A DNA stretch of 60,823 nucleotides. It comes from Alphaproteobacteria bacterium MarineAlpha9_Bin6. Lineage in GTDB: Bacteria; Pseudomonadota; Alphaproteobacteria; UBA7887. A model generated the notes under the pieces. It saw only the letters and a list, made by a program, of their open reading frames with translations, was not told the origin of the DNA and searched no databases. The stretch lies in the NCBI GenBank assembly GCA_002937585.1, contig PTKE01000008.1:1-60823 (forward strand), in the 5' to 3' direction. Both the position numbers and the translations under genes were made by a program. This document shows, in pieces, positions 46,666 to 57,197 of this stretch (the first letter of the stretch is position 1; each line of letters opens with the position of its first letter).

Positions 46666-47886
46666 TTAGCCACCTGAATGGAGAAGCCAATTTTTGCTAG
46701 TGAGGCCTCCGGCTTTTTTAGGCGGATGAGCACGCAACGCTTCTTCGTTAGGCTCAGTGCCCCAACCTGGTTTGTCCGTTATTATAAGGTGGCCGTCCTT
46801 TATAATTGGCAAATCGGTAAAGAGTTCTTGGTCCCAAGGCAGCCGGTCAATGTCAATCTCCATGATCCGCAGATTTGGCACAGCGGCGGCGAAGTGCGCA
46901 TTCATCATAGTGGACAGGTGACCGTAAAAATTATGTGGTGCGATATTTACTTCGTGGGCTTCCGCCGCCGCTGCGATCTTCATTGATTGCCAGACACCGT
47001 TCCACACAGCATCAACGATCGCAACATCCACTGCTTCTTCTCGCAAATACGGTAGAAACTCTCGCAGCCCAAGAAGGGTCTCGCAGGAACTTATGGGAAG
47101 TTGGCTTTGACGTCGAATGAGGGCAAGTGCATGCGGGTTGCGGCTATCTATCTCAACCCAGAAAATGTCGTGATCGGAAATTTCCCGAAGTATTTTCAGG
47201 TATCCTTCTGTTTTAGCATTGAAGTTTAGGTCGAGCAGTATGTCCATGTCAGGGCCTGCGCCATCGCGAAAGGCCTCAAGGTGAGCTGAGATGTTGCGGA
47301 GGATTTTTCGGTCAATATTGAGTTCGGGTAAAAATGGTCTACCAAAACCAGGCCCCCAGCCGCGCGCGGTTCCATTCTCGTAAATGAAAATGTTGGTTTT
47401 GAGGCCGGTAAAGCCTTTACCGTGTACCTCAGCACCCATAGCTTTTACGTCATCAAGGCTGTGAATTGCAGGCGGGTACACGTCAGGATGGACAATCCGC
47501 CAGGTAGCGCAGTGGGACCAGTAAACGCGAATGGACCCTCTTATCTTGCCGCCGAGTAGGGCATAGCAGGGAATGCCAAGTCGTTTCGCCTTGGCGTCGA
47601 GCAGGGCGTTTTCGATAGCGCCTAGACCTTGGGCGATGACACCGCTAGCGGCTGGTCGGGTGCAAGCGAATAGATCTGCGTAGATGCGTTCATGATCTTC
47701 GACCTGCTGGCCGATTACCCGTTCTGCGACGCTTCTGATTACAGTTCCAACGCCGGGCGAGCCAAATCCCTCGTCGTATTCGCTCCAGCCTATGAAGCCA
47801 TCTTCGGTGACCAGTTTGACGAAGTGGTAATTCCGCCAGCCAGCGTCGCAACTGAGCGTTTCAATCGAAGCGACCTTCATCCTCAT
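46666..47886 (-). CDS. mandelate racemase/muconate lactonizing enzyme family protein (sugar-acid dehydratase-like)
   Basis: Enolase-superfamily enzyme of 406 residues. The N-terminal capping domain ([23 protein letters not shown]) is followed by the barrel with KTN, then metal ligands in [12 protein letters not shown] (Asp), FWVEID (Glu) and SSCETL (Glu). The general-base His lies in [13 protein letters not shown]. This fits acid-sugar dehydratases (galactonate or related), but substrate cannot be read. Its ATG overlaps the glpK stop by four bases, so it is co-translated with glycerol kinase, an unusual pairing. Confidence 0.85.
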   Translation of the reverse strand: MRMKVASIETLSCDAGWRNYHFVKLVTEDGFIGWSEYDEGFGSPGVGTVIRSVAERVIGQQVEDHERIYADLFACTRPAASGVIAQGLGAIENALLDAKAKRLGIPCYALLGGKIRGSIRVYWSHCATWRIVHPDVYPPAIHSLDDVKAMGAEVHGKGFTGLKTNIFIYENGTARGWGPGFGRPFLPELNIDRKILRNISAHLEAFRDGAGPDMDILLDLNFNAKTEGYLKILREISDHDIFWVEIDSRNPHALALIRRQSQLPISSCETLLGLREFLPYLREEAVDVAIVDAVWNGVWQSMKIAAAAEAHEVNIAPHNFYGHLSTMMNAHFAAAVPNLRIMEIDIDRLPWDQELFTDLPIIKDGHLIITDKPGWGTEPNEEALRAHPPKKAGGLTSKNWLLHSGG

Positions 47887-49427
47887 ACTCCCTCGTTTGG
47901 GCTGCAGATAATTGATTTTTCGTCTGTCGCCTTATTTTCGTAGCGATTTAACGTGCGTCCAACCGCTGCTCTCCAACCCGCCAAACGTTTGTTGCGTTCA
48001 ACCGGTGTAATCGCTGGTTCGAAATACGATTCTTGGCGCCAAATTCGTGTGATATCATCAAGTGACCCAAAAATCCCGGCTTGTAACCCGGCCAGGCACG
48101 CGGCACCAAGCGCGGTTGTTTCCATAACGACTGGTCGCTCGATGCTTATATCCAAAATATTTGCAAGATATTGCAGGAGCCAGTCATTCTTGGTCATTCC
48201 ACCGTCCACACGAAGGTTTACGGCATCAATACCATCCTTGGCCATCGCTGCAAGGAGGTCCGCGGTTTGATAACAAGATGCTTCAAGCGCAGCGCGAGCG
48301 ATTTCAGCACGTCCGGTGGAGCGTGTGAGTCCGACTATTGCACCCCGTGCTGTCGGATCCCAATATGGCGCACCTAAACCTGTGAAGGCAGGAACAAAAT
48401 AGACATCCCCTGTATCCTCTATCAGCCTCGCAAGCCTTTCGGTTTCGGCAGCTTCGGTGATGATATTGAGGTCATCTCGGAGCCATTGAATTGCGGCGCC
48501 CGCGACAAAGATCGATCCCTCAAGCGCGTAGGTTGTTTGCCCCGACAGTCGATATGCGATGGTAGTCAAAAGGCGGTTGGATGACTTGACGGCTTTTTGT
48601 CCGGTGTTGACAAGTAGAAAACAACCGGTCCCATAGGTGCTTTTAGCTGCCCCGGGCGTGAAACAGCATTGCCCGATTGTTGCGGCTTGCTGATCTCCGG
48701 CAATTCCCAAAATCGGGATTGGGCGCCCGAATATTGCGGGATTGGTCTCCCCGAAACGGAAAGCTGAATCACAGACTTTAGGCAAACAAGCGCGTGGTAC
48801 TGCAAATAAGTGTAGAAGGTCCTCGTCCCATTGGTGGCTGTGGATATTGAACAGGCTGGTGCGGCTTGCGTTGGTTGCATCGGTCGCATGTACTTTCCCA
48901 GCAGTTAAGTGCCACAGCAAAAAAGAATCGATCGTGCCAAATAAAATAGAACCGGCTTCGGCTTGAGCACGGCTACCCTCTACATGGTCGAGGATCCACG
49001 CTATTTTGGTTGCGGAAAAGTAGGGGTCTAGCAGGAGACCTGTCTTCGCTTGGATTTCTTCTTCAACACCCAATTCTCGCAATTGGTCGCATGTTTCCGT
49101 TGTGCGGCGATCCTGCCACACGATTGCATTGTGGACCGGGGTCCCCGTCCTTCGGTTCCAAAGGACAGTAGTTTCGCGCTGGTTGGCAATACCGATAGCT
49201 ACGACCCTGCCACCCTTCGATTCAGCTGCCTCAAATGTACGTTTTGAAACATCAAATGTGGTGCGCCAGATCTCGTCCGGGTCATGTTCTACCCAGCCGT
49301 CCTTAGGGTAGATCTGAGGTAATTCGCTTTGCGCTGAGGCAACGATCCCGCCGAAGGAGTCAAAGGCGATTGCTCGGCTCGTCGTTGTCCCTTGATCGAT
49401 TGCTAGGAGGAGTGAATTGTCGTCCAT
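47883..49427 (-). CDS. glpK: glycerol kinase (FGGY family)
   Basis: Phosphorylates glycerol to glycerol 3-phosphate. From the ATG at 49427, 514 residues: [21 protein letters not shown] at the N-terminus, [59 protein letters not shown] and [19 protein letters not shown]. These are classic GlpK motifs, including the glycerol-binding RET and WQDRR segments. Other FGGY sugar kinases are less likely given these motifs. No glpD, glpF or regulator is nearby; the enolase-like gene is coupled to it. Confidence 0.92.
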   Translation of the reverse strand: MDDNSLLLAIDQGTTTSRAIAFDSFGGIVASAQSELPQIYPKDGWVEHDPDEIWRTTFDVSKRTFEAAESKGGRVVAIGIANQRETTVLWNRRTGTPVHNAIVWQDRRTTETCDQLRELGVEEEIQAKTGLLLDPYFSATKIAWILDHVEGSRAQAEAGSILFGTIDSFLLWHLTAGKVHATDATNASRTSLFNIHSHQWDEDLLHLFAVPRACLPKVCDSAFRFGETNPAIFGRPIPILGIAGDQQAATIGQCCFTPGAAKSTYGTGCFLLVNTGQKAVKSSNRLLTTIAYRLSGQTTYALEGSIFVAGAAIQWLRDDLNIITEAAETERLARLIEDTGDVYFVPAFTGLGAPYWDPTARGAIVGLTRSTGRAEIARAALEASCYQTADLLAAMAKDGIDAVNLRVDGGMTKNDWLLQYLANILDISIERPVVMETTALGAACLAGLQAGIFGSLDDITRIWRQESYFEPAITPVERNKRLAGWRAAVGRTLNRYENKATDEKSIICSPNEGV

Positions 49428-49585
49428 AAAACCTGCACGCATTCCTATCAAGTTCGCGGCAAAGCACTCGCGTCGGGACTATCCTAAGCGTGGATATATC
49501 CCAACAGCAATGGGCACAGCACCTCCCGCCGCAGCTGCATGTTTCCTATGACGTACTTCAAGGTAACGTGCGTAACTTGGTGTGC

Positions 49586-49906
49586 CTAATCCGTGCAAGA
49601 AAAGGTATTGGTGACGCTGAACTGAATTCGAATTTTCGAGGTTTGGACTGCGCATACGGCCCGGCATTTGGCTGTGGTAGCATCCAACGCGGACAGGTAC
49701 CAAGAGCCATCGTATTGAACCGGATAAGTCTCAAAACAACCGGTTTCGCCCTCCTGAAGGGTAATGTGTTCGCCGGCGCATGTTCCCTCATCCCTTTCGA
49801 GGAAAAATGTTACCCCGGGGTGCACCCAGGCGACCTCAAATTGGTTGTCAATACAAACAACGTCACCTGCCGCACGAACTATCGCTGGATTCGAAAGCCC
49901 TCCCAA
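49586..49906 (-). CDS. possible Cys-rich exported protein, unknown function
   Basis: Between glpK and acs a minus-strand frame reads as a small exported protein. KKIVGVLVVLGGLSNPAIVRAAG looks like a signal peptide. A mature part with six Cys follows (VVCID, EGTCAG, TGCFE, KCRAVC, SCTD). The frame from 49906 starts at TTG inside the presumed signal peptide. The Lys-Lys start lies upstream near 49932 with no ATG, GTG or TTG, so either a rare start is used or the gene is damaged. It begins next to the acs stop. Confidence 0.45.
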   Translation of the reverse strand: MGGLSNPAIVRAAGDVVCIDNQFEVAWVHPGVTFFLERDEGTCAGEHITLQEGETGCFETYPVQYDGSWYLSALDATTAKCRAVCAVQTSKIRIQFSVTNTFSCTD

Positions 49907-49952
49907 AACAACGAGGACACCTACAATTTTTTTACATTCTGGCGACAGCTGG

Positions 49953-51893
49953 TCACCTGTTCATCCGGTTTTCGACTAAGTCTTCCACGACGGAGGGATC
50001 GGCCAGGGTTGACGTGTCGCCAAGGCTGTCGTGCTCGTTCGCAGCTATTTTGCGCAGAATCCGTCGCATGATTTTGCCGGAACGGGTTTTGGGAAGCCCT
50101 GGTGACCATTGAATCCAGTCCGGGGAGGCAATTGGGCCAATTTCTTTGCGTACCCACTGGATAAGTTCGATACGTAACTCTTCCGATGGTTTTTCATCTG
50201 AATTGAGCGTGACATACGCGTAAATACCTTGGCCCTTGATGTCGTGGGGTGCGCCGACTACAGCAGCCTCAGCAATTTTCTGGTGGGCTACGAGTGCGCT
50301 CTCGACTTCTGCTGTTCCCATACGGTGCCCCGATACATTGATCACGTCATCGACGCGGCCGGTTATCCAGTAAAAGCCATCCTCGTCGCGACGGCAGCCG
50401 TCTCCGGTGAAGTATAAATTATCGTATGTCGCAAAATAAGTTTCGATAAAGCGCTCGTGATCTCCGAACACGGTGCGCATTTGTCCAGGCCACGATTCTG
50501 CGATGCAAAGGTTGCCTTCACAGGCGCCTTCCAGCGTTTTGCCATCATTGTCAACGATCACCGGTTGTATGCCAAAAAATGGCCGTGTCGCTGAGCCGGG
50601 TTTGAGTTGGGTGGCTCCCGGCAGAGGCGTGATCAAAATGCCGCCCGTTTCAGTTTGCCACCAAGTATCCACGATTGGGCAACGGCCTTCGCCAACTACA
50701 TTGTAATACCAAAGCCAGGCTTCCGGATTGATAGGTTCTCCCACTGTCCCCAAAATCCTCAAGCTGCTGCGGCTCGTTTTCTTTACTGGTCCTGTGCCTT
50801 CACGCATGAGCGCACGAATCGCAGTTGGCGCCGTGTAAAAGATTGTGACGTTGTGTTTGTCGCACACTTGCCAAAAACGAGAGGCGTCGGGATAGTTAGG
50901 AAGTCCCTCGAACATCAACGTCGTCGCGCCATTCGCTAAGGGGCCGTACACGATGTAACTGTGGCCAGTGACCCAGCCGACATCCGCCGTACACCAATAA
51001 ATGTCGTCTGAGTGATAGTCGAACACTAGGTGGTGGGTTAGAGCCGCATAGAGTAAATAACCACCGGTCGTGTGCAAGACTCCCTTGGGCTTTCCCGTTG
51101 ATCCGGAGGTGTAAAGAATGAATAGAGGGTCTTCCGCGTCCATTGGCTCTGGTCTGCAATCAGCCGGCACGCTTAACGCTTCTTCATGCCACCAAAAATC
51201 GCGGTCCTTGACCCAATCTATCTCGTTGCCCGTCCGTTGAACAACCAACACGGTGTTGCAGTCGGGACATCGTTCAAGCGCTTTGTCAGCATTGGCTTTC
51301 AGCGGAATAATACGTTCCCCTCTAACCCCCTCATCGGCTGTAATTAAAAACGACGATTTGCAGTCGATGATCCGATTCGCCAGCGAGTCAGGTGAAAAAC
51401 CTCCAAAGACCACTGAATGAATCGCGCCGATCCGGGTGCAGGCAAGCATTGCATAAGCTGCCTCAGGTACCATTGGCATATAAATCGTAACGCGATCACC
51501 CTTCTTTACTCCGTGCTTCTTGAGCACGTTGGCCATTTGGCAAACTAACTTTTTGAGTTCGGCGTACGATACGCTTTTGTCTACGGCCGGATCATCACCT
51601 TCCCAGATGATGGCAGTCCGATTTGGGGTCTTGGTAGCATGGCGATCGATACAATTGGCGCTAACATTAAGTCTGCCGCCCTTGAACCATTTGATTGAAA
51701 CGTCATTACGTTGAAAGCTGGTTTCCTTGACCGTTTGCCAAGGCTCTATCCAGTCGATCCGTTGAGCCTGTTCCGCCCAAAAACCTTCGGGATCATCCAG
51801 CGATTGTCGATATAATCGCTGGTAAGTGGCGTCATCGATATTGGCTGTCTTCGATATTGCTTCAGGGACGGGGTAGATTAACTTCTCTGACAT
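49953..51893 (-). CDS. acs: acetyl-CoA synthetase
   Basis: Makes acetyl-CoA from acetate, ATP and CoA through acetyl-AMP. Full-length 646 residues: ACS N-terminal domain ([19 protein letters not shown]), ATP motif [62 protein letters not shown], and the C-terminal [15 protein letters not shown]. The Lys in that last motif is the usual site of inhibitory acetylation. Ends next to the small exported ORF; stands alone upstream. Confidence 0.96.
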   Translation of the reverse strand: MSEKLIYPVPEAISKTANIDDATYQRLYRQSLDDPEGFWAEQAQRIDWIEPWQTVKETSFQRNDVSIKWFKGGRLNVSANCIDRHATKTPNRTAIIWEGDDPAVDKSVSYAELKKLVCQMANVLKKHGVKKGDRVTIYMPMVPEAAYAMLACTRIGAIHSVVFGGFSPDSLANRIIDCKSSFLITADEGVRGERIIPLKANADKALERCPDCNTVLVVQRTGNEIDWVKDRDFWWHEEALSVPADCRPEPMDAEDPLFILYTSGSTGKPKGVLHTTGGYLLYAALTHHLVFDYHSDDIYWCTADVGWVTGHSYIVYGPLANGATTLMFEGLPNYPDASRFWQVCDKHNVTIFYTAPTAIRALMREGTGPVKKTSRSSLRILGTVGEPINPEAWLWYYNVVGEGRCPIVDTWWQTETGGILITPLPGATQLKPGSATRPFFGIQPVIVDNDGKTLEGACEGNLCIAESWPGQMRTVFGDHERFIETYFATYDNLYFTGDGCRRDEDGFYWITGRVDDVINVSGHRMGTAEVESALVAHQKIAEAAVVGAPHDIKGQGIYAYVTLNSDEKPSEELRIELIQWVRKEIGPIASPDWIQWSPGLPKTRSGKIMRRILRKIAANEHDSLGDTSTLADPSVVEDLVENRMNR

Positions 51894-51961
51894 TACTGCA
51901 TTCTCCCGGCTCTGTTATTTGCTGGCACGCAATTAATTATCCCGTCATTTTTCAGTTGCGT

Positions 51962-52306
51962 CTACTGTGGTGGTGCTTCGAGGACCACCGTGCCATTAAC
52001 TATTCGTATTGGGAGTGACGTCAATGCATCACCTCGGCATGGCCCCCACACACATTCACCGGTTTCGATTTCAAAACGAGCACCATGGTTGGCGCACTGG
52101 ATCAATCCCGCATCCTTATTCATAAACCGACCAGGCACGAAATCGAGTGTGATATGCAAATGTGGGCAATCGTTAACATAGCAGTAAGCCTGCGTTCCTC
52201 GGCGAACAACAAATCCTCCCGTACCGTTTAATCTTCCGTCAACGCTGTCGAAGGCCCGCGCATCTCCATCCACAATGTCGGCGAGTTGGCACAAAATCCG
52301 GCCCAT
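51962..52306 (-). CDS. Rieske 2Fe-2S domain protein
   Basis: A 114-residue single-domain Rieske protein with NDCPHLHITLDF (Cys-x-His) and LIQCANHGARFEIETGECVWGPC (Cys-x-x-His), the two cluster-binding boxes. It is NirD- or ferredoxin-like, of the kind that hands electrons to oxygenases or stands alone. No oxygenase is nearby. The start lies three bases after the EVE gene stop, so the two are co-transcribed. Confidence 0.9.
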   Translation of the reverse strand: MGRILCQLADIVDGDARAFDSVDGRLNGTGGFVVRRGTQAYCYVNDCPHLHITLDFVPGRFMNKDAGLIQCANHGARFEIETGECVWGPCRGDALTSLPIRIVNGTVVLEAPPQ

Positions 52307-52309
52307 GCT

Positions 52310-52723
52310 TCACGTCTTCATGCCGGCCATTTTGCAAAGAATTTTCCAATGTGTGGCTGCAATCGGCAGAACTGACAGGCGCGATTGTCTGACCAGCGCG
52401 AGATCCTCAAGTTTTGATTCAGTTTTGATTTGGGCCAATGTGACGAAGCGGGTGACTGGTGCGAGCGGTTTGACGTCTACCATCCCGAAACGCCCTGAAG
52501 CATCGGTATGATCAGGATAATATTCGCGTGTTACCTCCATCACTCCGACAATTTGTTTCTCGGTGACAGAATGGTACAAGAAGGCCTTTTCGCCTTTCTT
52601 CATTTTCTTCATATTGTTGGCAGCTTGGTAGTTACGCACTCCGTCCCAATATGTTGATCCGTCCCTTACCAGATCGTCCCACGAATAGGCTCCAGGTTCT
52701 GATTTCATCAACCAATAGGCCAT
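52310..52723 (-). CDS. EVE domain protein (thymocyte nuclear protein 1-like)
   Basis: A 137-residue protein that is all EVE domain, a PUA-related fold that binds modified bases. It has AYWLMKSEPGAYSWDDLVRDG, WDGVRNYQAANNMKKMKKGEKAFLYHS, VGVMEVTREYYPDHTDASGRFGMVDVKPL and LRLVRQSRLSVLPI-type sequence. The role in bacteria is unclear, possibly modified DNA or RNA recognition. Operon with the Rieske gene and divergent from dapE. Confidence 0.93.
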   Translation of the reverse strand: MAYWLMKSEPGAYSWDDLVRDGSTYWDGVRNYQAANNMKKMKKGEKAFLYHSVTEKQIVGVMEVTREYYPDHTDASGRFGMVDVKPLAPVTRFVTLAQIKTESKLEDLALVRQSRLSVLPIAATHWKILCKMAGMKT

Positions 52724-52846
52724 AGTTGAGTGCTCCGGAATCTTCAGTACACGGATAATAGTCCAGCTAAGGTACTGAAAAAAGCCTTTGGTTGATCCAA
52801 TTTAGAACCTGTGTCACTCAACCAACCAGATCGAGGCGAGGAAGGC

Positions 52847-54019
52847 GTGGCCGCTGTATTTGATATTGTTGAGTTAACTCGAGCGCTGATCAAGTGCCCG
52901 AGTGTAACACCGGCGGACGCGGGAGCGCTCGACGTACTCCAAAGAGTCTTGGAAGGATTAGACTTTGTCTGTTATCGCCTGCCTTTTGGTGTGGATGGCC
53001 CAGAGAAAGTTGACAACCTGTATGCCCGATTAGGTACCAGAAGTCCGAAGTTCTGTTACGCTGGCCACACAGATGTGGTGCCGACAGGCCATGTCAAAGA
53101 TTGGTCACACGCTCCCTTTGAGGCTTCGGTGGAAGACGGCCTTATTTACGGCAGGGGTGCTGTGGATATGAAGGGTGCGATCGCCGCATTCTTGGGCGCA
53201 GTCGAACGTTTTCAAAAGCAGTTGTCAGCTAGCGCAAAAAGAGTGCCTGGCTCTATTAGTTTGTTGCTCACTGGAGACGAGGAAGGCGCAGCGATCAATG
53301 GCACTAAGAAGATGCTCGATTGGTTAATTGCACGGGGTGAAACCTTTGACCATTGCCTGGTCGGAGAGCCAACCAATCCTGAGCAACTCGGAGACATGAT
53401 CAAAATTGGCCGACGTGGCAGCCTGAACGCGCGGGTCACAGTTAAAGGGGTGCAGGGGCACGTTGCATACTCTGATGGCGTTGTTAGTCCAGTCCACCGC
53501 CTAGTCAAGCTCCTCTCAGCACTCGAAAGTCACCCGCTCGATGGTGGAACAGAAGATTTTGAACCGTCAAACCTAGAGATTACCAGCATCGATATTGGAA
53601 ACGAGGCGACAAACATTATCCCCCCTAGTGCAGATGCCCGGTTCAACATACGGTTTAATGACTGTCATGATGGCGCCAGCCTTAGTAAATGGATTAGGGG
53701 CCTGTGTGATTTCTATGCAAAAGATTATGACCTCGATATTGACGTTTCGGGTGAGGCATTTCTAACGTCACCTGGGAAATTGAGTGACATTGTCAGCGCA
53801 GCAGTTGCGAAAGTAACTGGGTCGATCCCGATTCTGTCCACGTCAGGTGGCACATCGGATGCGCGTTTCATCAAGGACGTGTGTCCGGTTGTCGAGTTTG
53901 GCTTGATTAGCCGTACTATGCATAAGGTGGATGAATGCGTCGCTATCTCTGACCTTGAGTTGTTGTCAGATATTTATCTCACTATTCTCGATCAATATTT
54001 TTTGAAAGTTAGGAAATGA
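52847..54019 (+). CDS. dapE: succinyl-diaminopimelate desuccinylase
   Basis: Zinc enzyme of lysine and meso-diaminopimelate synthesis, needed for peptidoglycan. About 390 residues from the GTG at 52847 (GAGG five bases upstream); the GTG at 52811 is an alternative. Metal and catalytic positions are visible in FCYAGHTDVVPTG, GRGAVDMKGAIAAFLGAVE and LLLTGDEEGAAINGTKKML. STSGGTSDARFIKDVCPVVEFGL and MHKVDECV follow. Overlaps the next gene by four bases. Confidence 0.95.
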   Translation: MAAVFDIVELTRALIKCPSVTPADAGALDVLQRVLEGLDFVCYRLPFGVDGPEKVDNLYARLGTRSPKFCYAGHTDVVPTGHVKDWSHAPFEASVEDGLIYGRGAVDMKGAIAAFLGAVERFQKQLSASAKRVPGSISLLLTGDEEGAAINGTKKMLDWLIARGETFDHCLVGEPTNPEQLGDMIKIGRRGSLNARVTVKGVQGHVAYSDGVVSPVHRLVKLLSALESHPLDGGTEDFEPSNLEITSIDIGNEATNIIPPSADARFNIRFNDCHDGASLSKWIRGLCDFYAKDYDLDIDVSGEAFLTSPGKLSDIVSAAVAKVTGSIPILSTSGGTSDARFIKDVCPVVEFGLISRTMHKVDECVAISDLELLSDIYLTILDQYFLKVRK

Positions 54020-54573
54020 TTCCGCCCCGTACTGAGATTATGGCCTCTCTCTTCGGTGCGTGGTGTCTAATTAGATTCGATCCACGCGGACTTAATTATT
54101 TCAACCACACCGTGGACGGCTTTTGGCGTTCGTTCTTCGCAGCGGTGATAGCTTTGCCGTTGTTTTTGACTCTAAGCATCATACACACACATGGGGTAGA
54201 AGCGGGACGGTCCATTAGCACCAGCATTCATTTATTACGTTATGCGCTAGGTTGGATCGTGTTCCCGGTGGTTATGGTGATTTTAGCACGGCTTCTGGGC
54301 CGCACAGGTCATTATGCGAGTTATATCATTGCCGTTAATTGGATGGCGGCACCTCAGTGGGCTTTGGTGTTGGCTGCAAGCTCTGTTGGAATGGCGCTCG
54401 GTGGGACGGCTGGCGACCTGGTTCCAATGTTGTTGTTAGTGTTGCTACTCTGCTACGACTTCTTTATCACGCGGCTAGCTCTCGACATCGGTATCGGCAA
54501 GACGGTCTTAGTGGTGACCATCGGAGTGCTGCTCGGCGTTGTTTTGGACGCGTTAATATTGCGCCTAGGTTAG
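54016..54573 (+). CDS. conserved-looking integral membrane protein, unknown function
   Basis: A 185-residue protein with five to six membrane helices (FFAAVIALPLFLTLSIIHTHG; LGWIVFPVVMVILARLLG; YIIAVNWMAAPQWALVLAASSVG; LVPMLLLVLLLCYDFFI; VLVVTIGVLLGVVLDALIL). The pattern resembles Yip1-like small membrane proteins, but I cannot assign a family. Its ATG overlaps the dapE stop, so it is translated with dapE. It converges on truA. Confidence 0.75.
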   Translation: MIPPRTEIMASLFGAWCLIRFDPRGLNYFNHTVDGFWRSFFAAVIALPLFLTLSIIHTHGVEAGRSISTSIHLLRYALGWIVFPVVMVILARLLGRTGHYASYIIAVNWMAAPQWALVLAASSVGMALGGTAGDLVPMLLLVLLLCYDFFITRLALDIGIGKTVLVVTIGVLLGVVLDALILRLG

Positions 54574-54723
54574 AGAGAGTGCAGCTGATCCAGAGCTGCA
54601 ACTCGGCCGGATGTGACTGCGTCAAACTCATAATGCCTAATACAGCAAATCTACCGGTACGACAATTACACTTGAGCGGTCAAAGTAAAATGACCAGCAA
54701 CCATGGCTAATTCTACGTTTGCA

Positions 54724-55464
54724 TCAATCGTACCCGATTGCAAACAGATAGAGGCCGTCTGGTGGGGCGCAAGGGCCAGCACTTTCTCGATTGCGGGCAG
54801 CTAAAATGGTGGCAACGTGATCTGGTAAAATTTTACCCTCTCCAACCATGACGAGCGTGCCAACGATATTTCGGACCTGCCGGTGAAGAAACGATCGTGC
54901 CTGGGTTATGATATTTACGTGTTCTCCTGTTCGCACTGACTCGAGCGAATCGAGGGTTTTTACAGGGGACTTGGCTTGGCATTCGGAGGCGCGAAAACTA
55001 GTGAAATCGTGCCGCCCAATTAGATGTTTGCCTGCTGCTAGCATTGCCGCTTCGTCAAGCGGATGCGTCACCAGCCAAGCCCTTCCGCGTTCCACCGTCA
55101 AAGGCGTGCGCCGATTGACAATGACATAGTGATAAACTCGTTTGGTGGCTGAAAATCGCGCGTGGAATCTGTCATCGACTCGTTCAACATCAAGCACCGC
55201 AATCGGTGCCGGACGAAGGTGGGCATTCAGCGCGTCGCGTACGGTATCTTCCGTATAGGTGTGTGGCAAATCCAAATGCACGACTTGGCCAAGTGCGTGG
55301 ACGCCAGAATCGGTGCGCCCTGCCGCCATGCACTCTATCTGTGAGCCACAAAAGTTAAGTGCTGCTGTTTGAAGTGCTACTTGCACGGAAGGCCCGTTGT
55401 CCTGTTGTTGCCATCCAACAAAATCGGTTCCGTCATATTCGATTGTAAGTTTGTAACGCGGCAT
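54724..55464 (-). CDS. truA: tRNA pseudouridine(38-40) synthase
   Basis: Makes pseudouridine at positions 38, 39 and 40 in tRNA anticodon stems. From the ATG at 55464 it has 246 residues starting MPRYKLTIEYDGTDFVGWQQQ. The catalytic Asp is in AAGRTDSGVHALGQVVHLDL. Further motifs are VYHYVIVNRRTP, HDFTSFRASECQAKSPVKTL and SFLHRQVRNIVGTLVMVGEGK. The frame extends upstream into fmt (55590) but that is not TruA-like. Eight bases after the fmt stop; last gene of def-fmt-truA. Confidence 0.95.
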   Translation of the reverse strand: MPRYKLTIEYDGTDFVGWQQQDNGPSVQVALQTAALNFCGSQIECMAAGRTDSGVHALGQVVHLDLPHTYTEDTVRDALNAHLRPAPIAVLDVERVDDRFHARFSATKRVYHYVIVNRRTPLTVERGRAWLVTHPLDEAAMLAAGKHLIGRHDFTSFRASECQAKSPVKTLDSLESVRTGEHVNIITQARSFLHRQVRNIVGTLVMVGEGKILPDHVATILAARNRESAGPCAPPDGLYLFAIGYD

Positions 55465-55471
55465 TTCGTCA

Positions 55472-56398
55472 TCACCCAAGCTGTGTGCCAGGGGGAATGG
55501 GTGTGCCACGAAGCGCCTCGGAAGTCGACATCGGCCTGCGGCCTGGTCGTTGGACCTTGCTCGGTTGTATCGCCCCTGCTGCGCAGGCAACTGTTAGTTG
55601 ATCATCGAGCACATAGCCTGGCTTGGTTCTTGACGGCGCTGATTTAACTGTTGCGGAGAGTACCTTCCAGCGTTCACCTGCAAAAGTGAAATGCGCCCCC
55701 GGACGTGGGCTTAACCCGCGCACCTGGCACTCAAGTTCTATACTAGGCCGATGCCAGTCTAGCCGTTCATCTTCGGCACTCAGGCGGGAGGCATAAGTGG
55801 CACCACTCTCTGGCTGCGGCATTTCGAGAATATTGCCGGCCTCCATCTTCTCGAGAGTTTCGACGATCATCTCAGCACCTACTTTCGCTAGACGGTCGTG
55901 AAGTCTTCCGGCATCATCTGAGCCAATGCATATTTCGTGTTGCGCAAGGATAGGTCCGGTATCTAGACCTTTATCCATGTGCATGATTGTGATTCCCGTC
56001 ACCCTGTCGCAAGCCATAATTGAACGTTGAATTGGAGCTGCGCCGCGCCAGCGGGGTAACAGTGAGGCATGAATGTTGATACAGCCAAGACGAGGTGCTT
56101 CTAGAACTGCCTTCGGCAATATCAAACCGTACGCTGCAACTACCGCTACATCGGGGGCCAATGATAGGAACGATTGCGTTTCGTGAATGTCCTTTAAGGT
56201 TTTTGGCGTCCTCGATTGAACATTGCGTGCCTTCGCCGCCTCGATCATTGGGCCATTGCGCGACGTCCGGCCTCGCCCTGCAGGGCGAGGTGGCTGACTG
56301 TAGACACAAAGTGGCTCGTGGCCAGCAGTAATCATCGCGTCAAAAGCCGGTAAAGCGAAAATGGGGGTCCCCATGAACACAAATTTGAGCGGGGTCAT
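55472..56398 (-). CDS. fmt: methionyl-tRNA formyltransferase
   Basis: Formylates initiator Met-tRNA. The 308-residue protein has KFVFMGTPIFALPAFDAMI, VAAYGLILPKAVLEAPRLGCINIHASLLPRWRGAAPIQRSI with the conserved Asn-His, and TGITIMHMDKGLDTGPILAQ. These are the folate-dependent catalytic domain, and a C-terminal OB-like domain follows from about 205. Full length; 141 bp after def. Confidence 0.95.
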   Translation of the reverse strand: MTPLKFVFMGTPIFALPAFDAMITAGHEPLCVYSQPPRPAGRGRTSRNGPMIEAAKARNVQSRTPKTLKDIHETQSFLSLAPDVAVVAAYGLILPKAVLEAPRLGCINIHASLLPRWRGAAPIQRSIMACDRVTGITIMHMDKGLDTGPILAQHEICIGSDDAGRLHDRLAKVGAEMIVETLEKMEAGNILEMPQPESGATYASRLSAEDERLDWHRPSIELECQVRGLSPRPGAHFTFAGERWKVLSATVKSAPSRTKPGYVLDDQLTVACAAGAIQPSKVQRPGRRPMSTSEALRGTPIPPGTQLG

Positions 56399-56539
56399 TC
56401 AGGTTTAGATCTATCGCAAAGTTTGGGGTGAGTTAGGTACATACGTCGCTCATAGCACCTAATCGGGGTCTTGGGGGGATTAGCATTCGCTGGGGGATAT
56501 AAGGTTCCCAAGCCCATTCTAGCAATCTAACTAAGGAAT

Positions 56540-57073
56540 TTAAATTGGACTTTGGATAGCATTGCCATCGGCACGACGCATTTTGGAAAGTCTTCTCAGA
56601 ATCATGTCACGCTTTAGCCGGGACAAATGGTCCACAAATAAGCGCCCATCGAGATGGTCCATTTCGTGTTGAAGGCAAGCGGAAAGCGCCCCTGAGACCT
56701 CAATTTTGCGGGTAACGTTGTCCGGATCTATGTAGCGTACGGACGCGCTTTCTGGCCGCTTGATCTCTGCAAACTGACTTGGCAGGGATAGGCAGCCCTC
56801 TTCGTTAGATTTGAGTTCGTTCGAGATCCAAACAAGCTCTGGGTTGACGACCCGGAGTGGTGTTGGTGGCGACCCCTCTCGGGCAAGGTCAATTACCAGA
56901 ACTCTCTTGGCGACGCCGACTTGGGGTGCTGAAAGGCCAATGCCAGGTGCGGCATACATAGTGTCAAGCAGGTCGTCCATGAGCTTACGTATCCCGTCGT
57001 CAACCTCGTCAACTGGCTCAGCCGTTATTTTCAGACGTGGATCCGGCGCAATTATGATCGGTAGTTTTGCCAT
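56540..57073 (-). CDS. def: peptide deformylase
   Basis: Removes the formyl group from nascent proteins. The 177 residues carry all three motifs: PGIGLSAPQVG at about 46-56 (motif 1), EGCLSLP at about 93-99 (motif 2, with the metal Cys) and LQHEMDHLDGRLF at about 135-147 (motif 3, two metal His and the catalytic Glu). Start of the def-fmt-truA cluster; divergent from the rmuC remnant. Confidence 0.96.
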   Translation of the reverse strand: MAKLPIIIAPDPRLKITAEPVDEVDDGIRKLMDDLLDTMYAAPGIGLSAPQVGVAKRVLVIDLAREGSPPTPLRVVNPELVWISNELKSNEEGCLSLPSQFAEIKRPESASVRYIDPDNVTRKIEVSGALSACLQHEMDHLDGRLFVDHLSRLKRDMILRRLSKMRRADGNAIQSPI

Positions 57074-57197
57074 AGTATTTTATTATTGGAGTGGCAGAGC
57101 CAAAATTGGATTGAGCATCAAACTGTTAGGGCCCAGTGCTAAAAGCGCCAAGTTTCCCTTCGAAAGAAATTACAGCAAGTCGTGATAAACCAATTAC

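Noticed and set aside
49490-50071. 193-residue plus-strand frame opposite the acs end
   Set aside because: It overlaps the conserved acs C-terminus and the exported ORF on the other strand and has no recognisable domain; a shadow frame.
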